Source: Gordionus sp. m RMFG-2023 (Eukaryota; Nematomorpha; Gordioida; Chordodea; Parachordodidae). From it: a DNA stretch of 64,000 bases. Below, in pieces: positions 11,288 through 21,992 of the stretch (its first letter is position 1; each line of letters starts with the position of its first letter). The notes beneath the pieces were generated by a model, which was not told where the DNA came from, made no database searches, and saw nothing but the letters and a program-made list of their open reading frames with translations. Both the position numbers and the translations under genes were made by a program. The stretch covers positions 5,737,743 to 5,801,742 of the forward strand of contig NC_088778.1 of NCBI RefSeq assembly GCF_954871325.1. The letters are read 5' to 3'.

Positions 11288-11744
11288 ATATATAACAAGC
11301 TAAAATTATTGCGAAATGAGTTGGCAAAATTTATCAATTATTTAAAAAAATAAATATTAAAAATATTGTTGTTAAGTGGCAGTGGTTAGTTTAATATACC
11401 ACATTAAAAAGATCAAAATAATATATAAATATTATTTATTTGAGCAAAAATAAATATTAGAAAGATAGATAAAATAGTGAGGAATATATATATTTAAAAA
11501 TATTTGATAAATATACTTACTTATAATTAAAATTGGAATTTTAAGAAAAATCACCGTAAAAAACGTATTTTGAAATAAAGGCGCGAAAAAAAAAATTAAA
11601 AAATAACTCCTCCACAAACTTATGAAAAAGAATATCTTTTAATATATATTCGTGGTGGTTTCATTTTATATGATCAACTCCTTTAGAAGATATAAAGGTT
11701 AAAAGGTGGTTTTATATTTGCACTACCGCGACCGAAAGGGTTAA

Positions 11745-12149
11745 TGATTAGCTAAAAAATAAAATTTATCTGACGTTTATAGATAGCTATACTAGAAGTC
11801 ATGCAATAACGATATTTATATATGCCACCTCGGGGTAAAGCAGTTATGGGCAAAACAGTTAAAATATATAATTATTCATATTAAATTTTTCATTCATTCA
11901 TTTACTATGTTGTAACAAATAATGTGAAATATAAGAGAAAACCCATAACTAGAGATATAAGTATAATTCAGGCAACCAACATATACAAAATAACATAATA
12001 ATTCATTATATTTATCTGTTTAAAAATATAACATACCTTATACAACAACATTAGGAAGAAGGTATAAAAATGGTATTAAAAGTTCAGGTGATGCTAAGCA
12101 TCAAAAACAAATATTTACAAAAGAAGAATATAGATTGTGTGAATACATA
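11745..12149. other. AT-rich spacer
   Basis: Between the piggyBac right end and the hairpin. No gene or repeat that I can identify. Confidence 0.4.
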
Positions 12150-15100
12150 TTAGAAGCTAGTAGGTCATTTATGGGATTTATTCCTTATTTTACAACTTAG
12201 TTACTTTTACGATTCTTTTTTGTAATGATATATATATAATATATTTTTACCCTTTTTTTATTCCCAACAATTGAACAATTTTATAATGGGAAAACAAAAT
12301 AATGATTATATTTCGTTTTTTCAAAATCTTTTGCATTTACTACAAAATAAATATATATTTATTAATTAAAAATTACAATAAATATAAATTGATTAATAAT
12401 ATAATTAATCTAAAGTTAACAATTTTTCTATAAATCCTTTTTTAAATAATAATAATATATAAAAAAAATTGATCGTGCAAATGATAAAAAAAACTATTCA
12501 TCACCAAAAATGAATTACTTATCAATTTAACATAAAAAAACGACCCACATAACACGCCCCACTAATAGAAAACCAACTTCGCAGTTCAACCTAGCATTCG
12601 GACCCAAGACAAATTATTTCCGAGTCCATTATGGCATACTCTAATTAGTTCACGAACTCCGGTGTGAGATACTTTGCTTCCAGATCCTCGCCTCCTATTT
12701 TCTTTTTGCTCCCAGTTCCCGATCGTGTCTTCGCTATCCTCCCTTCCCCGTATGGTTGCCTATTCGATATTTCCGAATACCGAGTTCGATCCTTCTTCCC
12801 CCATCTCTCGTACGTTTAACACTGCTGCTTGCCGCTCCGCCATTCCATTGCCCGTTGCTTGGTCCTCAGCCATGCCCCGCCTGTTTGAGGCAGCTGCACG
12901 CCTTTGCGGACACTGACCTATCAGGTGCCCCTCCCTTCCGAACGAAAACATCTCTGCCAGTCAATCCAGGTGGATCATTGTCGGCTCTCGTTTTCCTATC
13001 CGTGTCCATATGTCTAAGATTTGTTAATCATCACCTGTATATCAAAATCTTCAAATATCCAAGAATTCTAAATCATAGATTTAATGATACATAACTTTAT
13101 ATATTCGGCTGTCCATATATACTCAATACTATACTAATCTACAACTCAACCCCTTCTGCTCCTACACTCTCTTCCTTCTTTCTCCTTTTTTTTATCTTCT
13201 AATTTGGTGGTTTAAATGATATTTCATAACCTTAATACTCAACCCATAAATAATGATAAAATAAAATTTTACATTTTTATGGCTTTAGAATTTATTAGAA
13301 ATTCAAATTAATTTATTTTATAAAAAAAAACTTTTCCTTTCGTCTCTTTTATACTCTTCCTTTCACAAACTATCGTATCATTCTTTTACTCAAATCTAAT
13401 TTTGATTTGACTTTCTTCTTTTTCCCACTTATTTTCTTATTTTTATGATTTATTACCTTTTTTCATACTTTTTTCTAAATTTTCGAAATATCCTCATTTT
13501 CTACCAACTAAATTTATCTTGACTTTCAACGTTGACTATCTTTCTTCTTTACCCACTATTTTCCTATTTTATCAGGCATGTTGTAGAGACTATTAATTTC
13601 TTAGTAAAAGATCCAACGCTATATTTCTTATATCAATTATTGACGGTTGAGTAGTAGATTAGGATAGTATAGAGTATATAAGGACAGGAGAATATATAAA
13701 GTTATGTATCATTAAACCTATGATTTAGAATAAGTATGAACCAAATTTGAATATTTTGATATACAGGTGATGATTAGACTCAGACAAATCCCGGACATAT
13801 GGCAGCGGGTAGGAAGACGAGAGCCTACAATGATCCACCTGGATTGACTGGCGGAGATGTTTTCGTTGCGGAAGGGAGGACACCTGATAAGTCGGTGTCT
13901 ACAAAGACGTGCAGCAGCCTCGAACAGGCGGGGCATGGCTGAGGACCATGCAATGGACAATGGAATGGCGGAGCGGCAAGCAGCAATGTCAAACGTACGA
14001 GAGATGGGGGAAGAAGGATCGGACTCGGTATCCAGAAATGTCTAATAGGCAACCATATGGGTGCGAGAGGATAGCGAAGACACGACCGGAAACTGGGTGC
14101 AAGAGGAGAATATGGACGGTGGGAATAACGAAAATGGTTCCAGGAGATGGAGGTACAGGGACGGACCCCTTTATAGCAATTTTGGGTCAAGACAATGCGG
14201 GGTCAGCCGAGGATCTGGAAGCAAAATATCTCAACCGGAGTTCGTGGACTGGTTGGAGTATGCCATAACGGACTCGGAAATAGAATTTGTCTTAGGTCCG
14301 GATTCAGGGTTGCGAGGTTGAAGTGCCAAGTTGGTTTTCAATTACTGGGGACGTATTATGTGGGTCGTTTTTTTAATATTAAATTGTTAAGTCATTCATT
14401 TTTGGTGATGAATATTTTTTTTATCATTTTGCGCTATCAACTATTTTTTATATATTATTATTATTTAAAAAAGGATTTATGAAAAATTGTTATTTTTAGA
14501 TTAACAATCATTATATATTTATTTTTTAGTAGATATAAGATTTTAAAAAAAAGGAATTAAATCATTATTTTGTTTTGACATTAAAAATTTGTTGAATTGT
14601 TGGGAATAAAAAAAAGGAAAAAGGTTTAAAAAAAAGAGAAAAAAAGGTAAAAAATATATTATATATCAAATAAGATATACAATATACATCCTTATGAAAC
14701 TTAGTTCGAGCCTGAGAAGAAATTAAAGCTGTAAAAAACCATGTTGTAAAAATAATTTTAATAATGCTTAATTCAAATAATTTGGTAACTTTAATAAAAA
14801 TGCTCAATTGAAATATATAATGTATTCCATAATTTTAATAGTGATTTTCAAATATTAATATTAATTTGGTAGCTTTATTAAAAATGCTCAATTGAAGTAT
14901 TAACATAAATTTTATAATTTTATGCTCAATTGAAATATATAATGTACCTCATAATTTCAATAAAGCTCAATTCAAATAACAATATTAATTTGTTAACTTT
15001 AAGAAAAATATTCAATGGAAATATATAATAATTTTATACTTATTTTAAATATAAATATATTTCATAATTTTAATAATGCTCAATTCATATATCATTGGTA

Positions 15101-15265
15101 ACTATTAGTAATGCTAAATTGAAATATATAACATATTTTATAATTTATACTCAATTCAAATACACTAACAATATAATTTAATTCCTTGTTTAAGAATTAA
15201 TCAATTTAATTACTTGTTTAGGAATTAATCCCATAAATGGCCTACTGGCTTCTACTAAAATGAGT
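12150..15265. mobile_element. large imperfect hairpin carrying a zinc-knuckle-like fossil frame
   Basis: Two arms, roughly 12150-13151 and 13645-15265, are reverse complements of each other around a CT-rich spacer of about 490 bp. Matching blocks run from the inner TACTAATCTAC region, through a GC-rich coding-like block (about 12560-13000 and 13800-14350), to an outer block at 12150-12185 that pairs with 15217-15262. Each arm reads, inner to outer, a frame with a GHLI.QCPQRRAAASNRR-type motif that resembles the zinc knuckle of a Gag or LINE ORF1 protein. The element is an old broken copy and the family is uncertain. The right arm holds an extra AT-rich tandem array. Confidence 0.7.
14730..15185. 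repeat. diverged tandem repeat built on ATGCTCAATTGAAATATATA
   Basis: Motifs TTGGTAACTTTAATAAAAAT, GCTCAATTGAAATATATAAT and TTCATAATTTTAATAATGCT recur four to five times with drift, at roughly 80-125 bp spacing. The block is present only in the right arm of the hairpin, so it arose or was inserted after the arms formed. Confidence 0.65.
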
Positions 15266-15844
15266 AGTTTGACATAATTAATCATAGCTTCTAAAATATT
15301 ATAGGTAGAGGGCTAAACTATTTTTATCTTGTAGATGAGGGATAGGATCTATAATTTGTTGTGTTTGACTTTTGATATTTTTATGAAAAATATGCAAAAT
15401 GCTTATCGGTTCAACCCGGTCTCCCCTATTGAAATTATGATTGGTAACGATTTCGATTGATAGTTCTCAAACAAAATTGTTCAAATTTATTGAAAACATG
15501 TTTTTGCTTTTGCGCAATGTTACTTAATTAACGGACTAAGGGCGCTTTGAAATAAGGCAGAGGATGATACTCAAGGGTAATTTGTATATGGGAAAAAACC
15601 TAATGGGGGTATTGATCACTGTCATTGTTTTATTCGTCGTTTAATAACAGCGGTAAATAAACTCTTTCATGTCTAATAAATATTACCTGATAATTATTTA
15701 TCATAAAAATTCATGAATATTTTGTATAAAAATTTCAGCATCTTTCTTTCGGATAATTCCCCAGTAGTATCTATCGCAATTTTTAAAATGAGCCAAAAAT
15801 CTTTTAATAAAACCACCCAGTGTGACATGAAATAATGTTGGAAC

Positions 15845-16942
15845 TAGAGGTGGGCGGTCACGGTGGGTCACGGCGTGTGTGTAAATAAATTTCAAATTAT
15901 TAGGCGTGACGGGTCTTTCCAAAATTTTTCCTGGGCGTGAACATGAATTTCCCGTGAATCCCGGAAATTTTAATTTTTTTTATAAATATAAATTTACAAT
16001 TTTATAATTATAATACATATTTTCTAATTTAATTTAGTTCTTTTTTAAAAAAGAAAAATTTTTGAAAACAAAAAATATTCAGGCATTTTATAAACAACAT
16101 ATGGTGTCACGCTCCTAGTTCTATTTTCTTTTTGTTTAGATGTTTTGTCGCGAGATTTTTTACTTAAACTTTAAAATTTATTCTCAAGCACTTAAGGGAG
16201 GCCTAATTCTAGATCCTAATTTCAAAAGCCTTAATAAATAGACGAAGAAAAGGAAGATATTTACAAAACAATCTTAAAAATGTGAAATGATATAAAATTA
16301 GATGATATGCATAAGTCAATGCCAACTGTCATTTATAACTTTCCTAACTCATCCTACATTCATAAAAAACCATATATTCTAAATGAAACAATTTTTAGAT
16401 GATTCTGATGAAGCATCAACATCTACCGATGAAAGCTGTGTGAATTTAAAAGATTCATCCCATAAAACAAATAACAATGGCAATATTTTGAAGTTTTGGA
16501 AGCAAGAAAATTTATTTCCTTATTTGAGAAAATTAGAGAGTAAAATGTTGTCAGCCCTGGCAAATTCGACTTCTAGTGAAAGGTTAATTTCTGTAACCAA
16601 TCGCCTATTAGAGGAAAGGCGCACACAATTGGAATATAAAAAAATTGACATTCTTCTTTTTCTAAGTAAAAATTTGGATTTATAATATGTATTTATTTTT
16701 TGTTATTATGGATTATGGAAATAAAGAAATAAATAGAATAAATTCAAAAAAGTGTAAAAAATTATAGCATTAAAGTTTTGAAAAATTTAAAAACACCGTT
16801 AATTTTCAGGCGTGAATCAAAATATTGCCTTTCGTAAGCGGGGAGTCGTGTCGAAAATTTTTTAGTGGTAAGCGTGAACATATTTATTGCCACCGTGAGC
16901 GGGCGGGCCATGAATAAAAAATTAGGCCCGCGCCCACCTCTA
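15845..16942 (+). mobile_element. hAT transposon, internally deleted, with exact 8-bp target duplication
   Basis: Starts TAGAGGTGGGCG and ends CGCCCACCTCTA (16931-16942). It is flanked by identical GTTGGAAC at 15837-15844 and 16943-16950. Subterminal GTGGGTCACGG / GAGCGGGCGGG blocks give the same GC-rich edge seen in the MITEs at 6198 and 7124. At 1098 bp it is too short for a complete element, but it still carries the 3' part of a transposase frame. Confidence 0.9.
16203..16685 (+). pseudogene. hAT transposase C-terminal remnant
   Basis: Inside the element at 15845. LILDPNFKSL (about 16206) matches the hAT core motif that usually reads LDPRFK. A 100-codon open frame (16383-16685) follows, with LFPYLRKLESKMLSALANST, then SSERLISVTNRLLEERRTQL and IDILLFLSKNLDL. 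This is the hAT dimerisation domain, in which Leu and the Ser-x-Glu-Arg motif are conserved. The BED finger and catalytic N-terminal parts are absent. The domain ends with a stop just before the right terminus, as expected. Confidence 0.85.
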
Positions 16943-18627
16943 GTTGGAACTTTTTAAATCATCTGCACTCTACAAAATAAATTTCGTATATTCAGACCCT
17001 ACAACAACTACGCTAGTTTTTAAACCCAGTCGACTTATGTTTCTAGTAGAAAATTCGAATCCGATTTGATGAGCCGACTCGAGAGCTAAACTACTAATGC
17101 GAGAGTAATAAAATTGGATATAATCATAATGTTTTATTCGTCAAAATATTATAATTTATTTATTTTTAATGTTAAAATATAATAAGGGCATGTAAATAAA
17201 TTATCAAACTGATTATATTCAGAAGATGCCCTTTATTTTAAAAATTCTACATCATTGAGAATATTTTTATATTTATTGATTATAATACAGAGATTTTATT
17301 AAATGTTTTCTTTTAGAACCATAATTACACATTAATATTTCAGAAGTATTTTTTACAGCTTTAACCGTTTTTTTACCCATACCATACATTACCTCTAGAT
17401 GTTTATTATATAAATCGTTGATGCTTGACTTTTAGTTTTGCTATAAATGTCCAATAATTTTTATTTCATGCTAAGAATGTAATGTATGTTTACCAAATAT
17501 TAAATTATTAAGATAAATAAATATATTTTGCTAAATGCAAAAATTACCAAAAAAATAATTTTTATTACTTTTTAAGTAAAAAGGGGTTTTTAGTAAAATA
17601 TATCATCACATAAACTTTTTCGCCTTAGTATTCTTATCCTATCAATTGTGATCGTGATTTTTTAGGGTAGTTATAATTACAATTTAGGGTAGTTATATTT
17701 ACAATTCCTTTTATAATAAAATTAAAGTAGGATTTGATTAAAAATTATAAAAAATAAAGAGAAACTTTATTAAAGATTTTGATGATTTGAATAGTATAGG
17801 AATCACTTTACTTTTGATGGTTGGTGATAATTAAATTATTTTAGATGATATAGGTTTCATAGGTAAAAGTTACATATTTGACCAAAATATATATAAATTG
17901 TTGAATTCCATAAAAAGAAATCAGATTTTGACCTCAAGACGGTGAAATCAGCTTTGTCCACTTTGCCCAAAAGAAGTGGTTAATATTTTACTAACACTTC
18001 CTAGTTCTACTGAAAAATTGATCGCTTTGGGGTAACATTCATACGAAATACAGAAATAGATTGAAGACCTTGACAATAGGAAAATTTGTAAATGTATACC
18101 ATAATCTTAGGGGTTTAAAAATATAAAAGAAAATAATAACTCCATTGAATCAGCAATCCCAGTAACAATGACATCAAAATCAAATGTCCCAACCAGATGG
18201 GACAGAATATTAGTTATGCTCGAAAGTATTTTCGAGGTTAATAAAAATCGGCGTAATGTCATATAAAAGAATTTAAAAACATTATCACATTGAAACTGTG
18301 AATTGGATCTAGTGTAGGAGCTACTATAATATTTTTTCAACATTTAAAGCAACAATTGATTTTTTTTCAACACAAATGAATTTGGCATTACTATTCAGGA
18401 ATGAGATAGAAATCCATCTGATAAATGGGAGGGGATTATATTTGATTTCAATAATATATGACAAAAACTTTATATATTTTTTTATAGTATTATTTGTATT
18501 ACACTATATAGCAAGATCCGAAAGTATTCGTTGATAATAATGATCAGGGGATATCGGGGATAGTGTCATCTCGAGAAAGATAATTTATTCTCAAATTTTA
18601 AAACTTTAACATTTGAAATTCAAACCG

Positions 18628-19372
18628 TTTTTAATATTTCTATTGTTTTAAAATATTTTAAGTATAATTAAGGCACAACTATAAATATAGAGCTCATTGG
18701 CCCTCTAAACCAATATATAGCAAGATACATTTTAGGGTCAAATTAGAAAAAGCAAAGATCGTTAATACCTGTTTGCTAAATTGTAAAGGTTAAATATTGT
18801 TATGTAATGTCCAACTCTCGAAAGCATCATAGAACATGGAAGGAGCAGAAAACACACAACAACCATCTGCATATGGGTAATTACATATTTATTTTATTCT
18901 ATTTATCTTCCCAGAAGCAAATGATGGTCACTGCGATAGATCTTGTGTAAATGAAATGTCATATGTTAATATTGAAGAATTACTGGTGATTGAATTAAGG
19001 TGATAAGATACTTGTTCATTGTAGCTCGATTTTTAAAAACGGCTAACTCAATATTTTAACCAAAAAATATTACGCAAGCCTGAAGATTTGTTCATAGATG
19101 GCAGAAAGGTTTGGACATCTATTAACGAAATCTCGAGGCTTTTTTTTTTAATATTGGGTTAGGCATTTATAAAAATGGAGCCGTTTAATAATTGTTTTTT
19201 ATCCATTTTGATAATCAATTCCAAATATCCATTTTAGGTTTTTAATAGAAATATTCAAAGGAAATAAAATGTATCTTGCTATACAAAGGCATAGGGAAGT
19301 CTATAAGCTGCTCTATATCTATAGTTGTGCCTTAATTATATTTAAAATATTTTAAAACAATAAAAATATTAA
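18628..19372. repeat. inverted repeat, arms of about 110 bp
   Basis: 18628-18735 and 19262-19372 are reverse complements with few differences. Shared blocks are TTGTTTTAAAATATTTTAA, ATAATTAAGGCACAACTATA and ATAGCAAGATACATTTTA. They enclose about 525 bp that includes a MITE (19022-19195). The structure could be a transposon with long terminal repeats, but I see no clear target duplication. Confidence 0.6.
19022..19195. mobile_element. GTTGTTAAA-group MITE (CGGCTC subtype), degraded
   Basis: Contains CTCGATTTTTAAAAACGGC, AACTCAATATTTTAACC, AGATGGCAGAAAGGTTTGG and a terminal GAGCCGTTTAATAA, matching in order the complete copy at 29533-29755. The outermost left bases are lost. Confidence 0.6.
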
Positions 19373-19686
19373 AAACATCAGGCAGAGCGTAATAAAAAAA
19401 ATTGATGGATTTTGATGTATGACATGGCATAGTGCATTGCCTTGTGAATAAAATCTTGCGGAACCATGCATTCTTCAAAAATGAGCTCCTTTTAAATATG
19501 CATTTCTTTCAGCACATATGTTACCTAGACCTTTACTCAGAAAACCTATATGAATAGGTAGTATTAACTACCATTAAGATACTACAATCTAATTTTTGAT
19601 ATTATTTATAATCATTATCAAAAGAGGAAAGGGGTAAAAAGGACAGAAATATGAATTCGTTTAAAAAAATCATATAATTTATAAAC

Positions 19687-19808
19687 TTGAAGGTCTATGT
19701 AGAGCGAGTTAACATCTTGATTCTCAATATTGGAAGGTGTCATGCGCTTCAGCTTATTTTCGACTTCGTCCAACCAAGAGGACATCTCCGCTATTTCGTC
19801 CTTCAAAT
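19687..19808 (-). CDS. spectrin-repeat protein, coding exon 4
   Basis: Read 19808 to 19687: acceptor TATAAAG before and donor GTTTAT after. It is 122 bases, of which the first two complete the codon begun by the last base of exon 3 (giving Asp), followed by 40 codons. It encodes LKDEIAEMSSWLDEVENKL, a canonical helix A with the conserved Trp-Leu pair, then a short loop and the start of helix B (DVNSLYIDLQ), which exon 5 continues. The phase agreement with exon 3 (phase 1) is strong support for this exon. Confidence 0.8.
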
Positions 19809-21288
19809 CTTTATATAAAGCAGGGGATTGGTTTGTGTTATGTGTATTATATAATAACTGAATAATCGCAAAAACTTATAAAGTAATGAGTGGAACAATA
19901 GGAATATAGATTACATGATCGGAAGTTATTTAATATCTTTTTATCATCCTACATCCAGATGATTTACTTTTTGATTGTATCTTAAATACATAATCGCCTA
20001 CGTGACATAGCCTTTATAATTAATTAATAATCACGAGAAAAAAAATAAAAGACCCTTTGGTTCCGAAAAATTCAACAATTTTGTAAAAATGAGTTATATC
20101 ACCCAAATTCTTAAGCTAGTAACTAAATATTCAAATATGATAATGGATGATTTATTTTTATTGATATAATATTTTAATACATTTAACTACAGTAAAACCT
20201 TTCTAACTTGGGTCAAGCACCTTCATGGGCCGGGCCAGTTCATGACCCATGCTTAAAGTGCTATTTTCTAGAGGATCTGAGTTTTTGAAAAATCAATGGT
20301 TTTTGAAAAATCAATGGGATTGGGCCTAAAATATTTTTCATTTAAATTAAGCTTATTTAAAACAATTGTTAACTTAATTTTCTTCTAATGATAATAAATT
20401 TCAATATTACATTTGCAAACAAAATGATCACCTAAATACACTGAAATATTATTTATTTTCATTAAATACAATTAATTAAATTTTTGGAAATGGGTTTGGG
20501 GAAAATTTTCGAAGTTTATTATGGGCTTGGGCGGGGCCCGGAAATTACATATGGGCGAACCTAGGCCTATTAAAAAATATATTGCTGCAGGCCTGGACCG
20601 GGCCTGATCAAAAAATTAAGGCCCATAAAGGTCTATGAATTGGATACCGTTGGGGCCAAGATTTTCTCCCAACTTTAACTAATAATTTGATTAGGACTCA
20701 AAAGTTCATATTAGGGAGTTTCCCGAATTATCCCCAAATTAGACAGGCCTTACTGTATTTTTATTTTTTCATTTCTAATATTATATAAAAAGGGGGTGAT
20801 TATTGACATCGAAATCGGAAACCTATAAAATGGAAATAGCAGGATTTAAATAAAAAATCTCGATAATTGTTTAGAATACGTGATTACTATCATCTAATGC
20901 AAGAAACGAACAACATGTTCCACGGTTACGAAACAGGATACCACCTTAAAAGTGGTGTGAGCACTTAATGTCAAGCGTTAAAAAGATGAGAGGAGGATCA
21001 TAAAACGAAAGTATGTGATTAAACAAATATTTTAAAAAAAGTGTAAGATAGATATTAGTGACCATAGTAAGAGTTCTAGCATTGAGGGCGCGAAGTAATT
21101 TATTAATGCCTTCTTTAGACTTAGGGGTAAATCTTTTCGTGTTGTCTTCGAAAAAATTTATATCACGAAGATGCTGTTAGTCATAACGCAAGGATAAGAG
21201 AAATAAATGGAAATATTGCCTATAAATGTGACTATTGTCTAAGTACAAAGATGAAGAAATATTTTTTAAAAAAATGGGTCATTCCTAC
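19809..21288 (-). other. intron 3 of the spectrin-repeat gene
   Basis: About 1.5 kb between exons 3 and 4. At 20206-20660 it holds a GC-rich MITE remnant (GGGCCGGGCCAG on the left, GCAGGCCTGGACCGGGCC on the right). The remainder is AT-rich with nothing recognisable. Confidence 0.6.
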
Positions 21289-21484
21289 CTTTCAAACTAG
21301 GTATCTTCTGATAGCTTTCCCTTTGAGCTAAAATCTTCTCCAGCACACTCCATTTATTGTCGACTTGTTCCATCTTAGCCTTGATTTCCGTTTCCAGTTC
21401 GGGGTATCGTTGACATAAGTGAACGGATTTCTCGACTAAATTCGCTTTCTTTGCTTCCCACAGATTAACCATTTCGTTGGAAGA
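21289..21484 (-). CDS. spectrin-repeat protein, coding exon 3
   Basis: Read 21484 to 21289: acceptor CCAAAG, donor GTAGGA. It has 65 codons plus one base (phase 1). The sequence is almost entirely amphipathic helix: EMVNLWEAKKANLVEKSV, then RYPELETEIKAKMEQVDNKW, SVLEKILAQRESYQK. The DNKWSVLEKIL segment is a typical helix C of a spectrin repeat. Base composition is richer in G+C than the introns, as expected for constrained coding DNA. A run of this length without a stop and with heptad spacing is unlikely by chance in such AT-rich sequence. Confidence 0.85.
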
Positions 21485-21620
21485 CTTTGGTAAAAATAAA
21501 TATTATCTTAATTATATCATTTAAAACAAAAATAATATGAGATATAAAAATTATAATTGTTTTTAAAAAATAACCATTTTATAAGATATTTTTGTTAAAA
21601 AAAATGAAAATTCATGATAC

Positions 21621-21758
21621 TTGCAAAAATCCATTCTGGAGATTTTCGGCGAACTGGTTGAGCATATCGATAATTCTGTTGTATTGTTCCAAAAAATCGT
21701 TGTATGACGAAGTTAAATTGGGATGAGATGATTGGCGTGCTAGAAAGCAATCGGCTTC
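21621..21758 (-). CDS. spectrin-repeat protein, coding exon 2
   Basis: Read 21758 to 21621: acceptor TTGAAG, donor GTATCA. It is exactly 46 codons, phase 0 at both ends, which fits exons 1 and 3. It encodes EADCFLARQSSHPNLTSSYN followed by the helical DFLEQYNRIIDMLNQFAENL. Another, longer open frame on the same strand overlaps it, but lacks matching splice phases and helical character. Exon 2 is short and rests on phase and helix pattern. Confidence 0.78.
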
Positions 21759-21992
21759 CTTCAATAAAATGTATTGTTGATAATATTACATACATAATTC
21801 CCTAGAGTCGGGAGAGGGGGGGGAGGGTAGAGCTTGCATTTCTCATTTTAGTTAAAATTTTGGCTAATTTTCAAATAGGAACCTCCTCTTTCACTCAACT
21901 AATTTAAAGGGATTAGAGGGAAACACTTATTATTTTTAAGTAATATTTCTTTAAATGTGAAGAAATCCAAAAAAAATATATTGGCAACTAAC

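Larger units (their letters stand above)
8439..11740 (-). mobile_element. rearranged piggyBac transposon, 3302 bp
   Basis: Bounded by TTAA on both sides (8435-8438 and 11741-11744), the hallmark target of piggyBac. Termini CCCTTTCGGTCGCGGTAGTG are exact inverted copies. The inversion continues far inward: 8439-9405 is the reverse complement of 10711-11740, except for one 63-bp gap and scattered substitutions. The full transposase gene lies on the minus strand. The left arm is thus a second copy of the transposase 5' half, and the normal 3' end of the element, expected beyond the stop codon near 9531, is absent. Confidence 0.9.
1968..19686 (-). other. 17.7-kb intron of the spectrin-repeat gene, packed with transposons
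   Basis: Inferred intron between exon 4 (donor GTTTAT after 19687) and exon 5 (acceptor before 1967). Both borders are phase 0, and the joined protein gives a sensible helix B across the junction. It contains a tandem duplication, GC-rich MITEs, a LINE-like fragment, a rearranged piggyBac, a long hairpin, a hAT element and an inverted repeat, each listed separately. I saw no other convincing exon, but a small one could be missed. Stretches not listed (for example 1968-2860 and 16950-18600) are AT-rich with nothing I can name. Confidence 0.6.

Noticed and set aside
12674-13094. Plus-strand frames of 80 and 112 codons
   Set aside because: They are antisense to the zinc-knuckle fossil frame of the hairpin arm.
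18107-18343. 78-codon minus frame containing FDFDVIVTGIADS, possibly a LINE endonuclease piece
   Set aside because: No second motif of the endonuclease is present, and a plus-strand hAT-like motif overlaps it; neither is strong enough to call.
18836-19010. Two-exon gene starting MEGAENTQQPSAYG with a 40-bp intron
   Set aside because: The only usable donor and acceptor are out of phase and lead to a stop after two codons.
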